A stretch of DNA of 64,000 nucleotides. It comes from Psychromicrobium lacuslunae. GTDB lineage: Bacteria; Actinomycetota; Actinomycetes; Actinomycetales; Micrococcaceae. The DNA is taken from contig NZ_CP011005.1 of assembly GCF_000950575.1 (NCBI RefSeq), positions 1,116,001-1,180,000 of the forward strand. Reading direction: 5' to 3'. How positions within the stretch are numbered: the first letter of the stretch is position 1; each line of letters begins with the position of its first letter. Shown here one piece after another: positions 33,528 to 42,366 of the stretch. The notes beneath the pieces were generated by a model that was given only the letters and a program-made list of their open reading frames with translations, had not been told where the DNA came from and made no database searches. The translations under genes and the position numbers were made by a program.

Positions 33528-34205
33528 ATGACGAACCAAAGGTACGGGCAGTTCTGCGGATTAGCACGGGCAGCCGAGATCGTGGGGCAACGCTGGACGT
33601 TGCTGATCCTGCGTGATCTGAGTGTTGGGCCTCGGCGTTACTCAGATCTTTTGGCGGGACTTCCCGGCATACCCACCAATACACTTGCAGGACGGCTGAA
33701 GGAACTTGAAGAGGAAAGTCTTCTCGCACGAGCAGTTGCCTCCGAGGGGGAGCGTTCAATCGTTTATGGCCTCACCCCGAGAGGTAAAGAGCTGATACCG
33801 GTATTGGATGCTCTGTCTCGTTGGGGAGCGGGTGGTATGCGCTCACCGCGCGAGGGAGAGATTGTCACCACGGCGTCACTGGTCGCGGCCCTCAGGGTGG
33901 CAGCCGGTGACGGAATCGCGCCGAAGGCCTGGAACACGAGGTACACCATACGGGTCGGCGATGTTGAGATTAACGTCATCATGCGTGACGGCATCATCAT
34001 GGTGGGGCCGGGCGCTGCGGAGGACCCCGACCTCGTGATCACTGCTGGTCCGCAGATCCGCGATTTACTCGCCGGAGAGCTAGACGCGGTTACCGCCATC
34101 AAGAGCGGAGCGGTGCAGCTCGAGGGCGATCCGATGCTTCTGGAACGCTTTGCTGAAGTACTCCGGGTTCCGTACAGCCCGTTCGCTCCGGTAAGTCTCC
34201 AATGA
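33528..34205 (+). CDS. HxlR-family regulator with SCP2-like C-terminal domain
   Basis: A 225-residue protein of two parts. Residues 1-95 are an HxlR winged helix: YGQFCGLARAAEIVGQRWTL, LLILRDLSVGPRRYSDLLAG, then IPTNTLAGRLKELEEESLLA and the wing YGLTPRGKELIPVLDALSRW. The C-terminal part resembles a sterol-carrier-like fold (VGDVEINVIMRDGIIMVGPG, DPDLVITAGPQIRDLLAGEL), probably a ligand sensor. Overlaps the downstream PPOX gene by ATGA. Confidence 0.88.
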   Translation: MTNQRYGQFCGLARAAEIVGQRWTLLILRDLSVGPRRYSDLLAGLPGIPTNTLAGRLKELEEESLLARAVASEGERSIVYGLTPRGKELIPVLDALSRWGAGGMRSPREGEIVTTASLVAALRVAAGDGIAPKAWNTRYTIRVGDVEINVIMRDGIIMVGPGAAEDPDLVITAGPQIRDLLAGELDAVTAIKSGAVQLEGDPMLLERFAEVLRVPYSPFAPVSLQ

Positions 34206-34666
34206 TCCCGGGTCGGACGGAGTTCGAACAACTCCTCGCAACCAATCTTTACTTAGTGATCGCTACAACCGGCGAAGACGGAGCACCCTGGGTCACCCCG
34301 GTCTTCTTCGCTGCGGTCGGTATCGAGAGAGTGTATTGGGTTTCCTCTCCCGATGCGCGACATTCCCGCAACATCACTGGCAACCCCGCCGTCGCCATCA
34401 CCGCGTTCGACTCCTCCGTGGAGATAGGTCGGGCAGAGGCCGCCTACGCCGACGGTGAGGCCGTCCGTGCACCCGCCGATGAAATAATATCCGGCCTCCG
34501 AATCCTCAACGCTCGAGTGCCACCAGCGAAGCAGCTCTCAGTTAAGGATCTCGTACCAGATGGCCCGCTGTGCCTCTATCGAGCAGAACTAAAGCGCCGC
34601 CACATCCTCGTGCGCGGTGGCAATCCAGAACTTCGCAATGAACTAGACGTGATCATCGAAGTCTGA
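34202..34666 (+). CDS. Pyridoxamine-5'-phosphate-oxidase-like flavin/F420-binding protein
   Basis: A 154-residue split-barrel protein: LYLVIATTGEDGAPWVTPVF near the N-terminus, YWVSSPDARHSRNITGNPAV (about residues 45-65), and AELKRRHILVRGG near the end. This is the flavin/F420-dependent reductase-like PPOX superfamily. Cofactor and substrate cannot be decided by eye. Co-translated with the HxlR regulator. Confidence 0.85.
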   Translation: MIPGRTEFEQLLATNLYLVIATTGEDGAPWVTPVFFAAVGIERVYWVSSPDARHSRNITGNPAVAITAFDSSVEIGRAEAAYADGEAVRAPADEIISGLRILNARVPPAKQLSVKDLVPDGPLCLYRAELKRRHILVRGGNPELRNELDVIIEV

Positions 34667-34766
34667 CTATAGGAAAACGCAACCAAACCTTACAGATCAA
34701 TCCAGGCCGGCGGCGCTCAAGCTTTGAGGGTTGGCACCTAATTTAGATCTGCGAGCCAAAATTGAA

Positions 34767-35696
34767 TCAAACCAGGCGCTCATCGAGGATTTTGGTGATT
34801 CCATCGCGGTAGCTCGTGATGTTGAAGCCGGGGAAGCGGGCGGCGAACTTCGACGAGTCGAAGATATTGTCCTGGCGATATCGAGGTAGCAGTTCTTGCA
34901 CTTCTTTGGCAGAAGAACTGAAGAGGCCAAGAATCTTAAAGGCCGTCTCCGGCACCGTGTAATAGGAGATTCTTCGACCAATCACCTCAGAGGCCATCTC
35001 GATCATCTCGGCATAGCTGAGGCGATTGGGGTCGATGGGCAGGTGCCAAGTCTGGCCATAGGCGTCAGGCGTGTTGCCGATCAGGCCCATCGCTCGGCTC
35101 GCGTCCGGGGTCCAGATAATGCTCCGCCGTACGTGAGCGTTGAGGGGGACCATTGGCCGCTTTCCTTGTTTGATCCGGTTGAAGATTGCGGTGTTGGTGA
35201 AGCTCTGCGTCTTACCCGGCCCATAAAACTCGGGAGCGCGGCAGATGACGGCTTCAATGCTGCCAGTTCGCATCTCGTCTAGGAGCATATTCGCTATCTC
35301 TGCCCGCACGGCCGCCTTGCGGCCGAGGGGAGCAAAAGAGGTGTCCTCGACCTGCTGCGCGGCGGTTTGCGGATACATGTAGGTGTTGTCGAAGAACACC
35401 AGTTTGACGCCGTGTTTCTGGCAGGCGGCGATGGTGTTGGCCATCATCGTAGGAAACTGCTGCTCCCATAGTGAAGAGTTCATGGGTAAGCCGACGGCCA
35501 GGTAGGCGACAGAACTGCCCTCTACTGCCGTGCTAGTGGCGGCGGCGTCGAGGAGATTAGCTTGGTAAAGATGGTCAGTTTGGTGAATCTTTCGAGGGTT
35601 GCGGCTGACAAGGCGGATGTCGCGGGTGATGTTGTCATGGATGTAGCGAGTGAGCTCTTCGGCGATCTGGCCATTGGCTCCGAGTATGGTCTGCAT
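34767..35696 (-). CDS. NAD-dependent epimerase/dehydratase
   Basis: A 309-residue extended SDR. The Rossmann motif is LGANGQIAEEL (residues 5-15), a GXXGXXX variant; NTYMYPQTAAQQVEDTSFAP and KAAVRAEIANMLL cover the substrate region. The usual YXXXK is not obvious, so catalysis may differ or it may act as an NmrA-like redox sensor. It is transcribed away from a TetR gene across a 318-bp gap. Confidence 0.8.
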   Translation of the reverse strand: MQTILGANGQIAEELTRYIHDNITRDIRLVSRNPRKIHQTDHLYQANLLDAAATSTAVEGSSVAYLAVGLPMNSSLWEQQFPTMMANTIAACQKHGVKLVFFDNTYMYPQTAAQQVEDTSFAPLGRKAAVRAEIANMLLDEMRTGSIEAVICRAPEFYGPGKTQSFTNTAIFNRIKQGKRPMVPLNAHVRRSIIWTPDASRAMGLIGNTPDAYGQTWHLPIDPNRLSYAEMIEMASEVIGRRISYYTVPETAFKILGLFSSSAKEVQELLPRYRQDNIFDSSKFAARFPGFNITSYRDGITKILDERLV

Positions 35697-36014
35697 TTCT
35701 CCCTCTTCGCTGGTGACTCGTCGGGCGATGTGTTGCCCCTTAGGCGGTGCTTGGCGCCGGTAAGTGCTTAGTCAGCCTCCACCACGCCCACCTTCGAGCC
35801 TTTTTCGATCGGGGCGTTTCGGCCCTTTACTACTATGTATACGATGCTTACATTAAAGGTAGATTGCTCTCCGAGCAGAGTCAATATTGGCGGGTCCGCC
35901 GTGGCTCACCTCATCCCGGCGGTCAGCTATCGGCGTTTCCACATCTCGGAGCGCGCCAATAGCGCGATACTGAATCTAGCCAAGCCGCAGAGCCACGAAA
36001 AGGTAGTGCCCGAC
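35697..36014. promoter_or_regulatory. Divergent 318-bp region between epimerase and TetR
   Basis: Contains the small inverted repeat ATGTA (35835-35839) and TACAT (35849-35853) in an AT-rich island with -10-like hexamers. An in-frame start at 35835 would add 60 residues to the TetR protein with no resemblance to the family, so I treat the stretch as noncoding. Nothing else stands out. Confidence 0.4.
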
Positions 36015-36596
36015 ATGTCCGAACCAGCCAAAAGTAGTTACCATCACGGGGACTTGCGCGCCACGCTCATCTCCATCGCTATGGAGATGCTGGAGAGAGG
36101 GGAGACGTTCTCGATCCGTGCGGTGGCCCGCGAGGCGGGGGTTTCGGCGACAGCGCCTTACCGCCACTTCTCCGGGCGCGAGGCTCTGGAGTCAGCGCTG
36201 GCGGCAGAGGGGTTGCGCAACCTCAAGGCTGACCTGACCCGCGATCGACCCCAGCCATCCTCGCTCGAGGAACTGGCAGATTTCGGCGTAGCCTATGTCG
36301 AGTTCGCGTTGCGCCGACCGGCCTTGTTTCGCTTAATGTTCGGCAACGAGTGCAATATTCATGACGAGGAGCGCGTACGAGCCGCGGCAGAGGTTCACGA
36401 ATTACTCGCGACAGCGATCGCGGGAGTTTTCCCCGGTTCCGACCCGCTGAACCTCGCGCTCGGCGGTTGGGGCCTCGTACACGGCCTGGCGTTTCTCTAT
36501 CTTGACCGCAAGCTCACCGCGCCCTCAATCGAGAAGGTCGCAGCACAGGTGCGCGCATCCCTGCTGGCGGTGTTCTCAACCGGCTCCCAGCATTGA
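36015..36596 (+). CDS. TetR-family regulator (WHG domain type)
   Basis: A 193-residue regulator starting MSEPAKSSYHHGDLRATLIS; the YHHGDLR motif marks the TetR_C_33/WHG subgroup. HTH: FSIRAVAREAGVSATAPYRH and FSGREALESALAAEG. The C-terminal part has the subgroup's FRLMFGNE and GWGLVHGLAFLYLD segments. The targets are probably the divergent epimerase and/or the esterase and DJ-1 genes downstream. Confidence 0.9.
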   Translation: MSEPAKSSYHHGDLRATLISIAMEMLERGETFSIRAVAREAGVSATAPYRHFSGREALESALAAEGLRNLKADLTRDRPQPSSLEELADFGVAYVEFALRRPALFRLMFGNECNIHDEERVRAAAEVHELLATAIAGVFPGSDPLNLALGGWGLVHGLAFLYLDRKLTAPSIEKVAAQVRASLLAVFSTGSQH

Positions 36597-36603
36597 TTCA
36601 GCC

Positions 36604-36672
36604 GAGGTCGCGGCACCGTCGAGGCCCAGCGCGAGCCCTGTTGACTCGATGAGGAGGCCGCGATACCGTCGA
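36604..36672. repeat. Imperfect 19-bp direct repeat
   Basis: GAGGTCGCGGCACCGTCGA (36604-36622) recurs as GAGGCCGCGATACCGTCGA (36654-36672), 16 of 19 identical, 50 bp apart, in the gap before the esterase gene. Confidence 0.5.
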
Positions 36673-36736
36673 TGTTAGCGGTACACACATCTAGGGTATT
36701 GCTTCTCGGAGCGCAATGCGCAGACTGGAGACCATT

Positions 36737-37714
36737 ATGACTGAACTACCTCCCCCCGTCACCCCTTACCTTGAGCCCGAGGCACAAGAACTGTGCGAGC
36801 TTACCGACCCGCATCCTCGGATCTACGAGGTCCCGCCGGAGCAGGGCCGCAAGATACTCGCGGACCTGCAAAGCGGGGATGGAGTCGAGCGTCCAGATGT
36901 CGACGAAGAGTGGGTTGAGATTGACACTGGTGAATGGGGCACAGTCCGAACCCGTATCATTCGGCCCAAAGGTGGCGCCGCCGACGGCAGTCTACTGCCA
37001 GTAGTTTTCTACATTCATGGTGCCGGATGGGTTTTCGGCGACGAGCATACCCACGACCGGCTCTTCCGCGAGCTCGCTGTCGGCGCCGGCGCAGCGGGAG
37101 TGTTCCCGGTCTACGATCGCGCGCCTGAGAAAGGCTATCCGACTCAAGTCGAGCAAAACTACGCGGTCGGCCAGTGGGTTCTCAAGCATGGCGCCGATTA
37201 CGGTCTGGATACCTCCCGCATTGCCGTCACCGGCGAGTCGGTCGGGGGCTGCATGTCCGCGGTCTTCGCTCTCATGAACAAGGATCGCGGCGGGATCGAC
37301 CTCAAGGCTCAGGTGCTCCTTTACCCGGTCACCAACGCCGATTTCGACACCCCCTCCTACCTGCAGTTCGACGAGGGCTACTACCTCACCCGCGAGGGCA
37401 TGAAGTGGTTCTGGGATGCCTACACCACCGATCTATCCAAGCGAGCCGAGAAATACGCCGCTCCATTGCAGGCGTCGCTTGAGGACCTTAAAGGACTGCC
37501 GCCTACTTTGGTGATTACCGACGAGGCCGACGTACTGCGCGATGAGGGTGAGCTGTATGCCAATAAGTTGCGCGAGGCAGGTGTTGACGTCACCTCGGTT
37601 CGAGTACAAGGAATGGTCCACGACTTCCTACTCCTGGACAGCCTGCGCGATACTAAAGCCGCGAACGTCGCCCGGCGCCTCGCGATCGACGCACTCAAAA
37701 CCGCGTTGCAGTAG
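36737..37714 (+). CDS. Alpha/beta hydrolase, hormone-sensitive-lipase family
   Basis: A 325-residue esterase. HSL landmarks: the oxyanion motif YIHGAGWVFG (about residue 95), VFPVYDRAPEKGYPTQVEQN, the nucleophile elbow VTGESVGGCMSA (about 165), the acid in ITDEADVLRDEG and the histidine in GMVHDFLLLD. ATG at 36737 has GGAG 6 nt upstream. Codon choice is richer in C-ending codons than most neighbours. Confidence 0.9.
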   Translation: MTELPPPVTPYLEPEAQELCELTDPHPRIYEVPPEQGRKILADLQSGDGVERPDVDEEWVEIDTGEWGTVRTRIIRPKGGAADGSLLPVVFYIHGAGWVFGDEHTHDRLFRELAVGAGAAGVFPVYDRAPEKGYPTQVEQNYAVGQWVLKHGADYGLDTSRIAVTGESVGGCMSAVFALMNKDRGGIDLKAQVLLYPVTNADFDTPSYLQFDEGYYLTREGMKWFWDAYTTDLSKRAEKYAAPLQASLEDLKGLPPTLVITDEADVLRDEGELYANKLREAGVDVTSVRVQGMVHDFLLLDSLRDTKAANVARRLAIDALKTALQ

Positions 37715-37725
37715 ATCTCAGCAGC

Positions 37726-37774
37726 ACGGCGGTGGCCCCGAGCATCCTCAAGTTGGCGCCGGGGCCACCGCCGT
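37726..37774. terminator. 15-bp perfect hairpin after the esterase gene
   Basis: ACGGCGGTGGCCCCG (37726-37740) pairs exactly with 37760-37774 across a 19-nt loop. No T-run follows. It may end the esterase transcript or separate it from the DJ-1 gene. Confidence 0.7.
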
Positions 37775-37869
37775 CGTAGGAGATAATTCTCAGCCACGAG
37801 GTCAAAACGACAAAGCACTAGCGAGAGTCGGCGCGACCAGTTGCTCCGTACGAGAGAAAGAAGGCGGGT

Positions 37870-38553
37870 ATGCCCAAGCGCATCCTCAACGTCGTCACCA
37901 ACGTCGGCCATTACGACGACCCCGGGCACCCTACCGGCCTGTGGCTTTCCGAATTGACCCACGCCTGGCAGGTGTTCGAGGATGCCGGATTTGAACAGAC
38001 CCTGGTCAGCCCGGCCGGGGGAGAGGTACCGCTCGAACCGCGCGCCCTGAGGTTCCCCAACTACGACAAGACCGCCAAGGCCTGGCATACCGACGCCGCG
38101 AAGATGGCCATGTTGGAGCACACGCTCAGCGCAGACCAGTTCGACGCGGGCGACTTTGACGCTATCTACTTCACCGGCGGCCACGCCGTCATGTACGATT
38201 TCCCCGGCAGCGAAGGCCTCCAGAGGATCACCCGCGAGATTTACGAACGTGGCGGCATCGTTTCCTCCGTTTGTCACGGCTACTGTGGACTACTCGACAC
38301 CAAGCTCTCCGACGGGTCCTATCTCATCGCAGGTAAGAAGATGACCGGCTTTGCCTGGGCTGAGGAAGTCCTTGCCCGCGTCGATAAACTCGTCCCATAC
38401 AACGCCGAGGAACGGGCGAAGGAACGCGGAGCACTCTACGAGAAAGCCAAGCTGCCTTTCGTCTCTTACACCGTTGTGGACGGCAATCTCGTCACCGGTC
38501 AAAATCCCGGATCTGCTAAAGCGACCGCAGAGAAGGTCGCCGCCCTCCTCTAA
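37870..38553 (+). CDS. DJ-1/PfpI-family protein (Hsp31/glyoxalase III-like)
   Basis: A 227-residue class I glutamine-amidotransferase-fold protein. The nucleophile is Cys135 in IVSSVCHGYCGLL, with Glu28 in GLWLSELTHAW and a DFDAIYFTGGHAVMYDF segment, as in Hsp31-like glutathione-independent glyoxalases. The likely role is methylglyoxal detoxification or repair of glycated protein. GAAAGAAGG lies just upstream of the ATG. The region between it and the esterase contains a hairpin, so it may have its own promoter. Confidence 0.9.
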   Translation: MPKRILNVVTNVGHYDDPGHPTGLWLSELTHAWQVFEDAGFEQTLVSPAGGEVPLEPRALRFPNYDKTAKAWHTDAAKMAMLEHTLSADQFDAGDFDAIYFTGGHAVMYDFPGSEGLQRITREIYERGGIVSSVCHGYCGLLDTKLSDGSYLIAGKKMTGFAWAEEVLARVDKLVPYNAEERAKERGALYEKAKLPFVSYTVVDGNLVTGQNPGSAKATAEKVAALL

Positions 38554-38872
38554 GAATCGCGGTGCTACATCAGAGGTGGCCGCGGCGAACGTTCACCGCA
38601 TCAATTACACATACCATTGCTGGTGCTAAGTGCGACCCATCCTGCTTCGCCGCCGACGCAGGATGGCGAGCAATTCAGGTGGAGACCACAGCAGGCTAGG
38701 CAGGAACGTTCGCGATGTTCCTGCCTAGCCTGAAAAAAATTCCACGCAAAGGATTTGGCGCCCCGTGAAAAGCGTCTCATCAAAAATTGTTGGGGGAGTG
38801 ACGAACAAACAAAATCTGGGCCCGAGCGCCGCCGTTTAGAGGGGAGGGCGCTACTGGAGGCCGCAGCGAGTT
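38554..38872. other. 319-bp convergent gap with two hairpins
   Basis: CCATCCTGC (38637-38645) pairs with GCAGGATGG (38658-38666). CAGGCTAGGCAGGAAC (38692-38707) pairs exactly with 38717-38732 and is followed by seven A. These are probable transcription stops for the DJ-1 and M23 genes, although neither has a U-tract in the correct orientation. A T-loop-like sequence near 38890 lies inside the peptidase gene and is not a tRNA. Confidence 0.6.
38692..38732. terminator. 16-bp perfect hairpin
   Basis: Arms 38692-38707 and 38717-38732 with a 9-nt loop, between convergent genes. Probable bidirectional transcription stop. Confidence 0.65.
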
Positions 38873-39394
38873 TTACGGCCAGAGATTGGGGTTCAAGTCC
38901 GAACCATATCCGCCATAACGTGGCCGCCGCTCTAGGTGAAGGTGTGGACCTGTTGTGTTTCCCGTGTTGCCGGAGTACCCGATCAACTGGTTTGTGGCGA
39001 CGCGTTGGCCTTCCTTCACTACAGAGCGCGATAAGTGGCAGTAGCCCCAGTCGGAGCCATCAACATTGTCGTTGATGAGAATCATCGTGCCGTAGGCGGA
39101 TCCCCAGTTTGCCCGGCCGGTGCGGACGTCGCCGCCTATCGTTGCGTAAACAGGAGTGCCGACGGGGCAGCCGATATCGACTCCGGTGTGGTATCCAGCG
39201 GCCCATGAGCCCGGCTTCCTCCACGCTGCGGTGATTGGGTGTTTGGCAGGGTCCCGTACGGGGCGAACATAGCTAGCGGCCTGAGCCGATGGGGCGGCCG
39301 CGACTCCTGCAACAGTGAGTCCGGCGATTGCGAGGCCACTGCTAAGAATGGCGCGTCGCCCCGGCAGTGCGAAGGATTCTTGTCGTTCTGTCAT
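38873..39394 (-). CDS. Secreted M23-family peptidase
   Basis: A 173-residue cell-wall endopeptidase-like protein. The twin-arginine signal is visible (RRAILSSGLAIAGLTVAG, cleavage near AQAA at about residue 40). The LytM zinc motifs follow: HTGVD (His69, Asp73) and HLHLE in TGPHLHLE near 152. The domain is minimal, with no LysM or other wall-binding module. It probably cleaves peptidoglycan cross-links during growth or division. AAGGAGAAG precedes the ATG. Confidence 0.9.
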   Translation of the reverse strand: MTERQESFALPGRRAILSSGLAIAGLTVAGVAAAPSAQAASYVRPVRDPAKHPITAAWRKPGSWAAGYHTGVDIGCPVGTPVYATIGGDVRTGRANWGSAYGTMILINDNVDGSDWGYCHLSRSVVKEGQRVATNQLIGYSGNTGNTTGPHLHLERRPRYGGYGSDLNPNLWP

Positions 39395-39805
39395 TATTCT
39401 TCTCCTTATCGATCAAAAAAGTAGTCAAAACAAATGAGACGAGCGTAGCTAATACTTTGCATAGGAATGACGACGGACAACATCTCGCGCATGAGAATCT
39501 CACGCAAAAGGATAAGCTACGAGCCTTTATACCAGCCTCGCTGGAGAACGATCAATCTTTTTAGCTCGCCGGACTTGGCTAGGCGTCTACGCAGACAGCA
39601 GGTCAAGATCAACACCGCACCCGGCATTTGCCTGATTCAAAAGTGGAGACAGAGGCACATCAATGCTTCAAGCTATGAAGGAGCACCTGGACCGACTACT
39701 TGCGAGCTCCACAGCAATGATTCGTATTTTACTTTACATAATGTAGATTATCGGCACTTTGTATCTGGTGTCGATAGGGCACTATGTAACCCGACAAGGC
39801 ACAAT
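39395..39805. other. 411-bp AT-rich intergenic region
   Basis: Between the start of the M23 gene and the end of the lipoprotein gene. I see no hairpin, repeat or conserved coding stretch. An open plus-strand frame across it (39467-40105) enters the lipoprotein gene antisense and has no protein-like features. Confidence 0.5.
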
Positions 39806-41197
39806 TCACTTTGCGCTTTGTGGCGCAAAACTGAAGGTAGTCGACGGGTAGCTGTACGTTGCTTTCAGGCTAAGCGGCCCTTTGGTGCTGTAGCTCGATC
39901 GGCTGGCGGAATCCTCAATCGTGCCTTTGATTTGCACAGCGTTCGCAGCAGCTGGAATCTGGAAGTAGATTTGATCGGCTCCGCTGAAAAGCCCAGTAGC
40001 TTTTTCAACCTTCGATGCTTGATAATTTTTCCCCTCCACAGTGGCCACAAAGTTTTTGTAATCCGTTTTTCCGTTGGAGTAACTACTGAATTCCTCGGCG
40101 CCTAGCTGGCTGCTTGCAGAGATGCTGACTCCCAGCCAAATCATCCCATCGGCCGCCCAACCTTGCCCCTCAATGTAGGGCGCACGGTCAGCATCACTGT
40201 TGTAGTCGAAGATACCAAAGGGAGCCTTCTTATTTTGGGCGTCGCCCCAAAGCAGCTTCGCGCCGTGGGCGTCATCCTTCTTTGCATCGGCTTGAAGATC
40301 GACGTAATAACCGGCAGCCTTCTCCCCTACCCGTGCTGCCTTGTCAAGGTCATAAGTCTGACTCAGGCCGTCGTAGCTAGCTTCTATCATGGTCCCTTTG
40401 CCGTCTCCTGGGACCGCAATCGCAACCGTCGGACCTTTTAGATCCGCCACTTCGTACCTATTAGTTCCAGAAACAATGTAAAAAGACGTCGTTTTCTTTA
40501 CGTCGGAGCTAAAGGGTGAGCTGTTGCCCTGCTGAGTTACCGGGAAGGAGACGAATTTGCTGCCAGCTGGCGCCTTGACCCTGTCATCGGCTCCGCCTAC
40601 CCGATCGCTAATCTTGACCTCACCAAAAGTGAGAGTGGAAGATGGTGTCGTCAACTGATGTTTTAGTGCATCCGCGCCGCTGGTCGCCGACGCCGTCGGC
40701 ACGGCGCCGGCGACGATTTTGAGCTTTCCAAGCTCTGCTTCGGGCGCATCGGGCTCGGTAAGTTGTACTGACTCGTCTACGGTCTTGCCATCAGGTCGGT
40801 AAAGCGCAGACTCCACCTTCAGAGCAGAGAATGAGAAGTCCGAAGCCGCCGTCAAGGTGATCTTCTCGCCGTACAAATCACCCTTCAACTTGACTTGATC
40901 CCAGCCGACTTGGTCCTGACCTAATCGGGCAATCGGCCCGCAGAGCATGCTGTCATTGACTACATCATCGTTAGTCTGAAAATAGCAGCGTGAGCTGTCC
41001 GCCTTAGAAACTTTTGCCCCGGATGCAACATACTGAGCCCATTGATTATCGATCAGCTTGACCACATCGTCGGGCTTATCTACCTCAGTACCATTGAATT
41101 TAAGCGTCTTGCCGCTGCATCCTGCAAGTAGCCCGGTCAAGACCAGTAGCACGGACACTATGCCAATAGTCTTGCTTAACCTCTGCTTGGCTGTCAT
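39806..41197 (-). CDS. Large secreted lipoprotein of unknown function
   Basis: A 463-residue lipoprotein from the ATG at 41197, with GGGGGAG just upstream. Signal: basic start, hydrophobic core SVLLVLTGLLAG and lipobox LLAGC (cysteine about residue 26). The mature region is Lys/Asp/Ser-rich and beta-like with two probable domains (about 40-200 and 230-460); DQAPYIEG-type motifs are absent and I recognise no family. It may bind a polymer or act as an envelope scaffold. An upstream in-frame extension would bury the signal peptide, so the shorter start is preferred. Confidence 0.65.
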   Translation of the reverse strand: MTAKQRLSKTIGIVSVLLVLTGLLAGCSGKTLKFNGTEVDKPDDVVKLIDNQWAQYVASGAKVSKADSSRCYFQTNDDVVNDSMLCGPIARLGQDQVGWDQVKLKGDLYGEKITLTAASDFSFSALKVESALYRPDGKTVDESVQLTEPDAPEAELGKLKIVAGAVPTASATSGADALKHQLTTPSSTLTFGEVKISDRVGGADDRVKAPAGSKFVSFPVTQQGNSSPFSSDVKKTTSFYIVSGTNRYEVADLKGPTVAIAVPGDGKGTMIEASYDGLSQTYDLDKAARVGEKAAGYYVDLQADAKKDDAHGAKLLWGDAQNKKAPFGIFDYNSDADRAPYIEGQGWAADGMIWLGVSISASSQLGAEEFSSYSNGKTDYKNFVATVEGKNYQASKVEKATGLFSGADQIYFQIPAAANAVQIKGTIEDSASRSSYSTKGPLSLKATYSYPSTTFSFAPQSAK

Positions 41198-41437
41198 TTC
41201 TCCCCCTATTATTTTGCTTCGGCGTGAATCTTGCCACGATCGCTCAGACCAAAAGACGTTAATGATTCGCAGGGCCTCAAACGTTGCGATGCACTTTCGT
41301 TTATCAATGATCGTCTGGTTTACACTCAATTAAATGTTATAAACATCCTGGAAATTACACCGACTTACTGGGAATATCCCCGGAAGCAGCTGAAATCTGA
41401 CTGGATTGGAACTAGCCGCATCCGATGAAACCAAACC

Positions 41438-41455
41438 CGTACTATCGGGTACGGC
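41438..41455. promoter_or_regulatory. Small inverted repeat upstream of the AraC gene
   Basis: CCGTAC (41438-41443) and GTACGG (41450-41455) with a 6-nt spacer, about 40 nt before the GTG start. A possible regulator site. Confidence 0.35.
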
Positions 41456-41496
41456 AAGACATAGCTACCTAGGCTTGATCTTGAAGGGAGGCCGCC

Positions 41497-42366
41497 GTGA
41501 TCGTCACATTGAGTCAGTTGCTGGAGCTTGTTGAAGACTCGCTAGATCAGCAAGAGCTTGATTTAGCGAGCTTTGCCCGCGCACAAGGCAGCACTGAATA
41601 CCATCTGCGGAGGATGTTTTCCTCACTTTTCGGTATGCCGCTGGCAGAGTATTTGCGACGTCGACGGATGACGGTCGCCGTCGCCGACGTGCTAGGTGAG
41701 CGCCGCTTGCTCGACATTGCAGTTCAGTACGGCTATTCATCAACCGAAGCCTTCGGCCGCGCCTTCCGTGCAGTACACGGCTCAAGCGTTGCCGAAGTAC
41801 GTGAACACGGCGGTCCCCTTCGATCCCAACCGAAGCTTCGGCTAAGAATCACGATAGAAGGAAACACCCCAATGGACGCTCGAATAACTGACCTGCCCGC
41901 CACCCGCTTGGTTGGCTACGCTGCCAGGGTGCCGCTGATTTATCAAGGTGCCAACCCGCATATCCAAGCACATATTGCAGCCCTGCCACCGGAGGTGCAC
42001 GGGCAGCTGAAGGCGTTGGCAAATGCCCAGCCGGAAGGGCTACTCGCAATAACTGCCGACGTCGATCCGGATTACGTAGAAGGCAGCCAGCTCAGCTACC
42101 TGCATGGGGTCTCTGTCAGCCCAGAAACGGCAATTCCTACGGAACTCGATGTCATTGAATTAGCAGCTGGAAAATGGGCAGTATTCAAAACCTCGGGTCA
42201 ATATCCTGCGGCGCTGCAAGAAACCTGGGCCGCCACTGCCACTGACTGGTTCCCGGCTAACCCTTGGCGACTAAGGCCCGGCCCATCAATGGTTTCAGTG
42301 CTCGAGCGGTCCGAGGACTTTAGCACCGCCACCACCGAACTTTGGTTACCAATCGAGGAATCCTAA
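41497..42366 (+). CDS. AraC-family regulator with GyrI-like effector domain
   Basis: A 289-residue protein. The N-terminal 105 residues are a two-HTH AraC domain (LDLASFARAQGSTEYHLRRM, then LLDIAVQYGYSSTEAFGRAF). Residues 125-289 form a GyrI/Rob-type ligand domain (LPATRLVGYAARVPLIYQGA; LDVIELAAGKWAVFKTSGQY). GTG at 41497 follows AAGGGAGG by 5 nt. Probable sensor of a drug or metabolite; its target may be a neighbouring gene. Confidence 0.9.
   Translation: MIVTLSQLLELVEDSLDQQELDLASFARAQGSTEYHLRRMFSSLFGMPLAEYLRRRRMTVAVADVLGERRLLDIAVQYGYSSTEAFGRAFRAVHGSSVAEVREHGGPLRSQPKLRLRITIEGNTPMDARITDLPATRLVGYAARVPLIYQGANPHIQAHIAALPPEVHGQLKALANAQPEGLLAITADVDPDYVEGSQLSYLHGVSVSPETAIPTELDVIELAAGKWAVFKTSGQYPAALQETWAATATDWFPANPWRLRPGPSMVSVLERSEDFSTATTELWLPIEES

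Noticed and set aside
35835-36014. An N-terminal extension of the TetR gene.
   Set aside because: The extra 60 residues show no family resemblance and would cover the promoter; the ATG at 36015 begins at the conserved YHHGDLR region.
38880-38910. A GGTTCAAGTCC sequence resembling a tRNA T-arm.
   Set aside because: It is inside the M23 peptidase gene (C-terminal SDLNPNLWP), and no acceptor stem, D-arm or anticodon arm fits around it.
39467-40105. A 212-codon plus-strand frame in the AT-rich gap.
   Set aside because: It runs antisense into the lipoprotein gene and has no recognisable motif or ribosome site.
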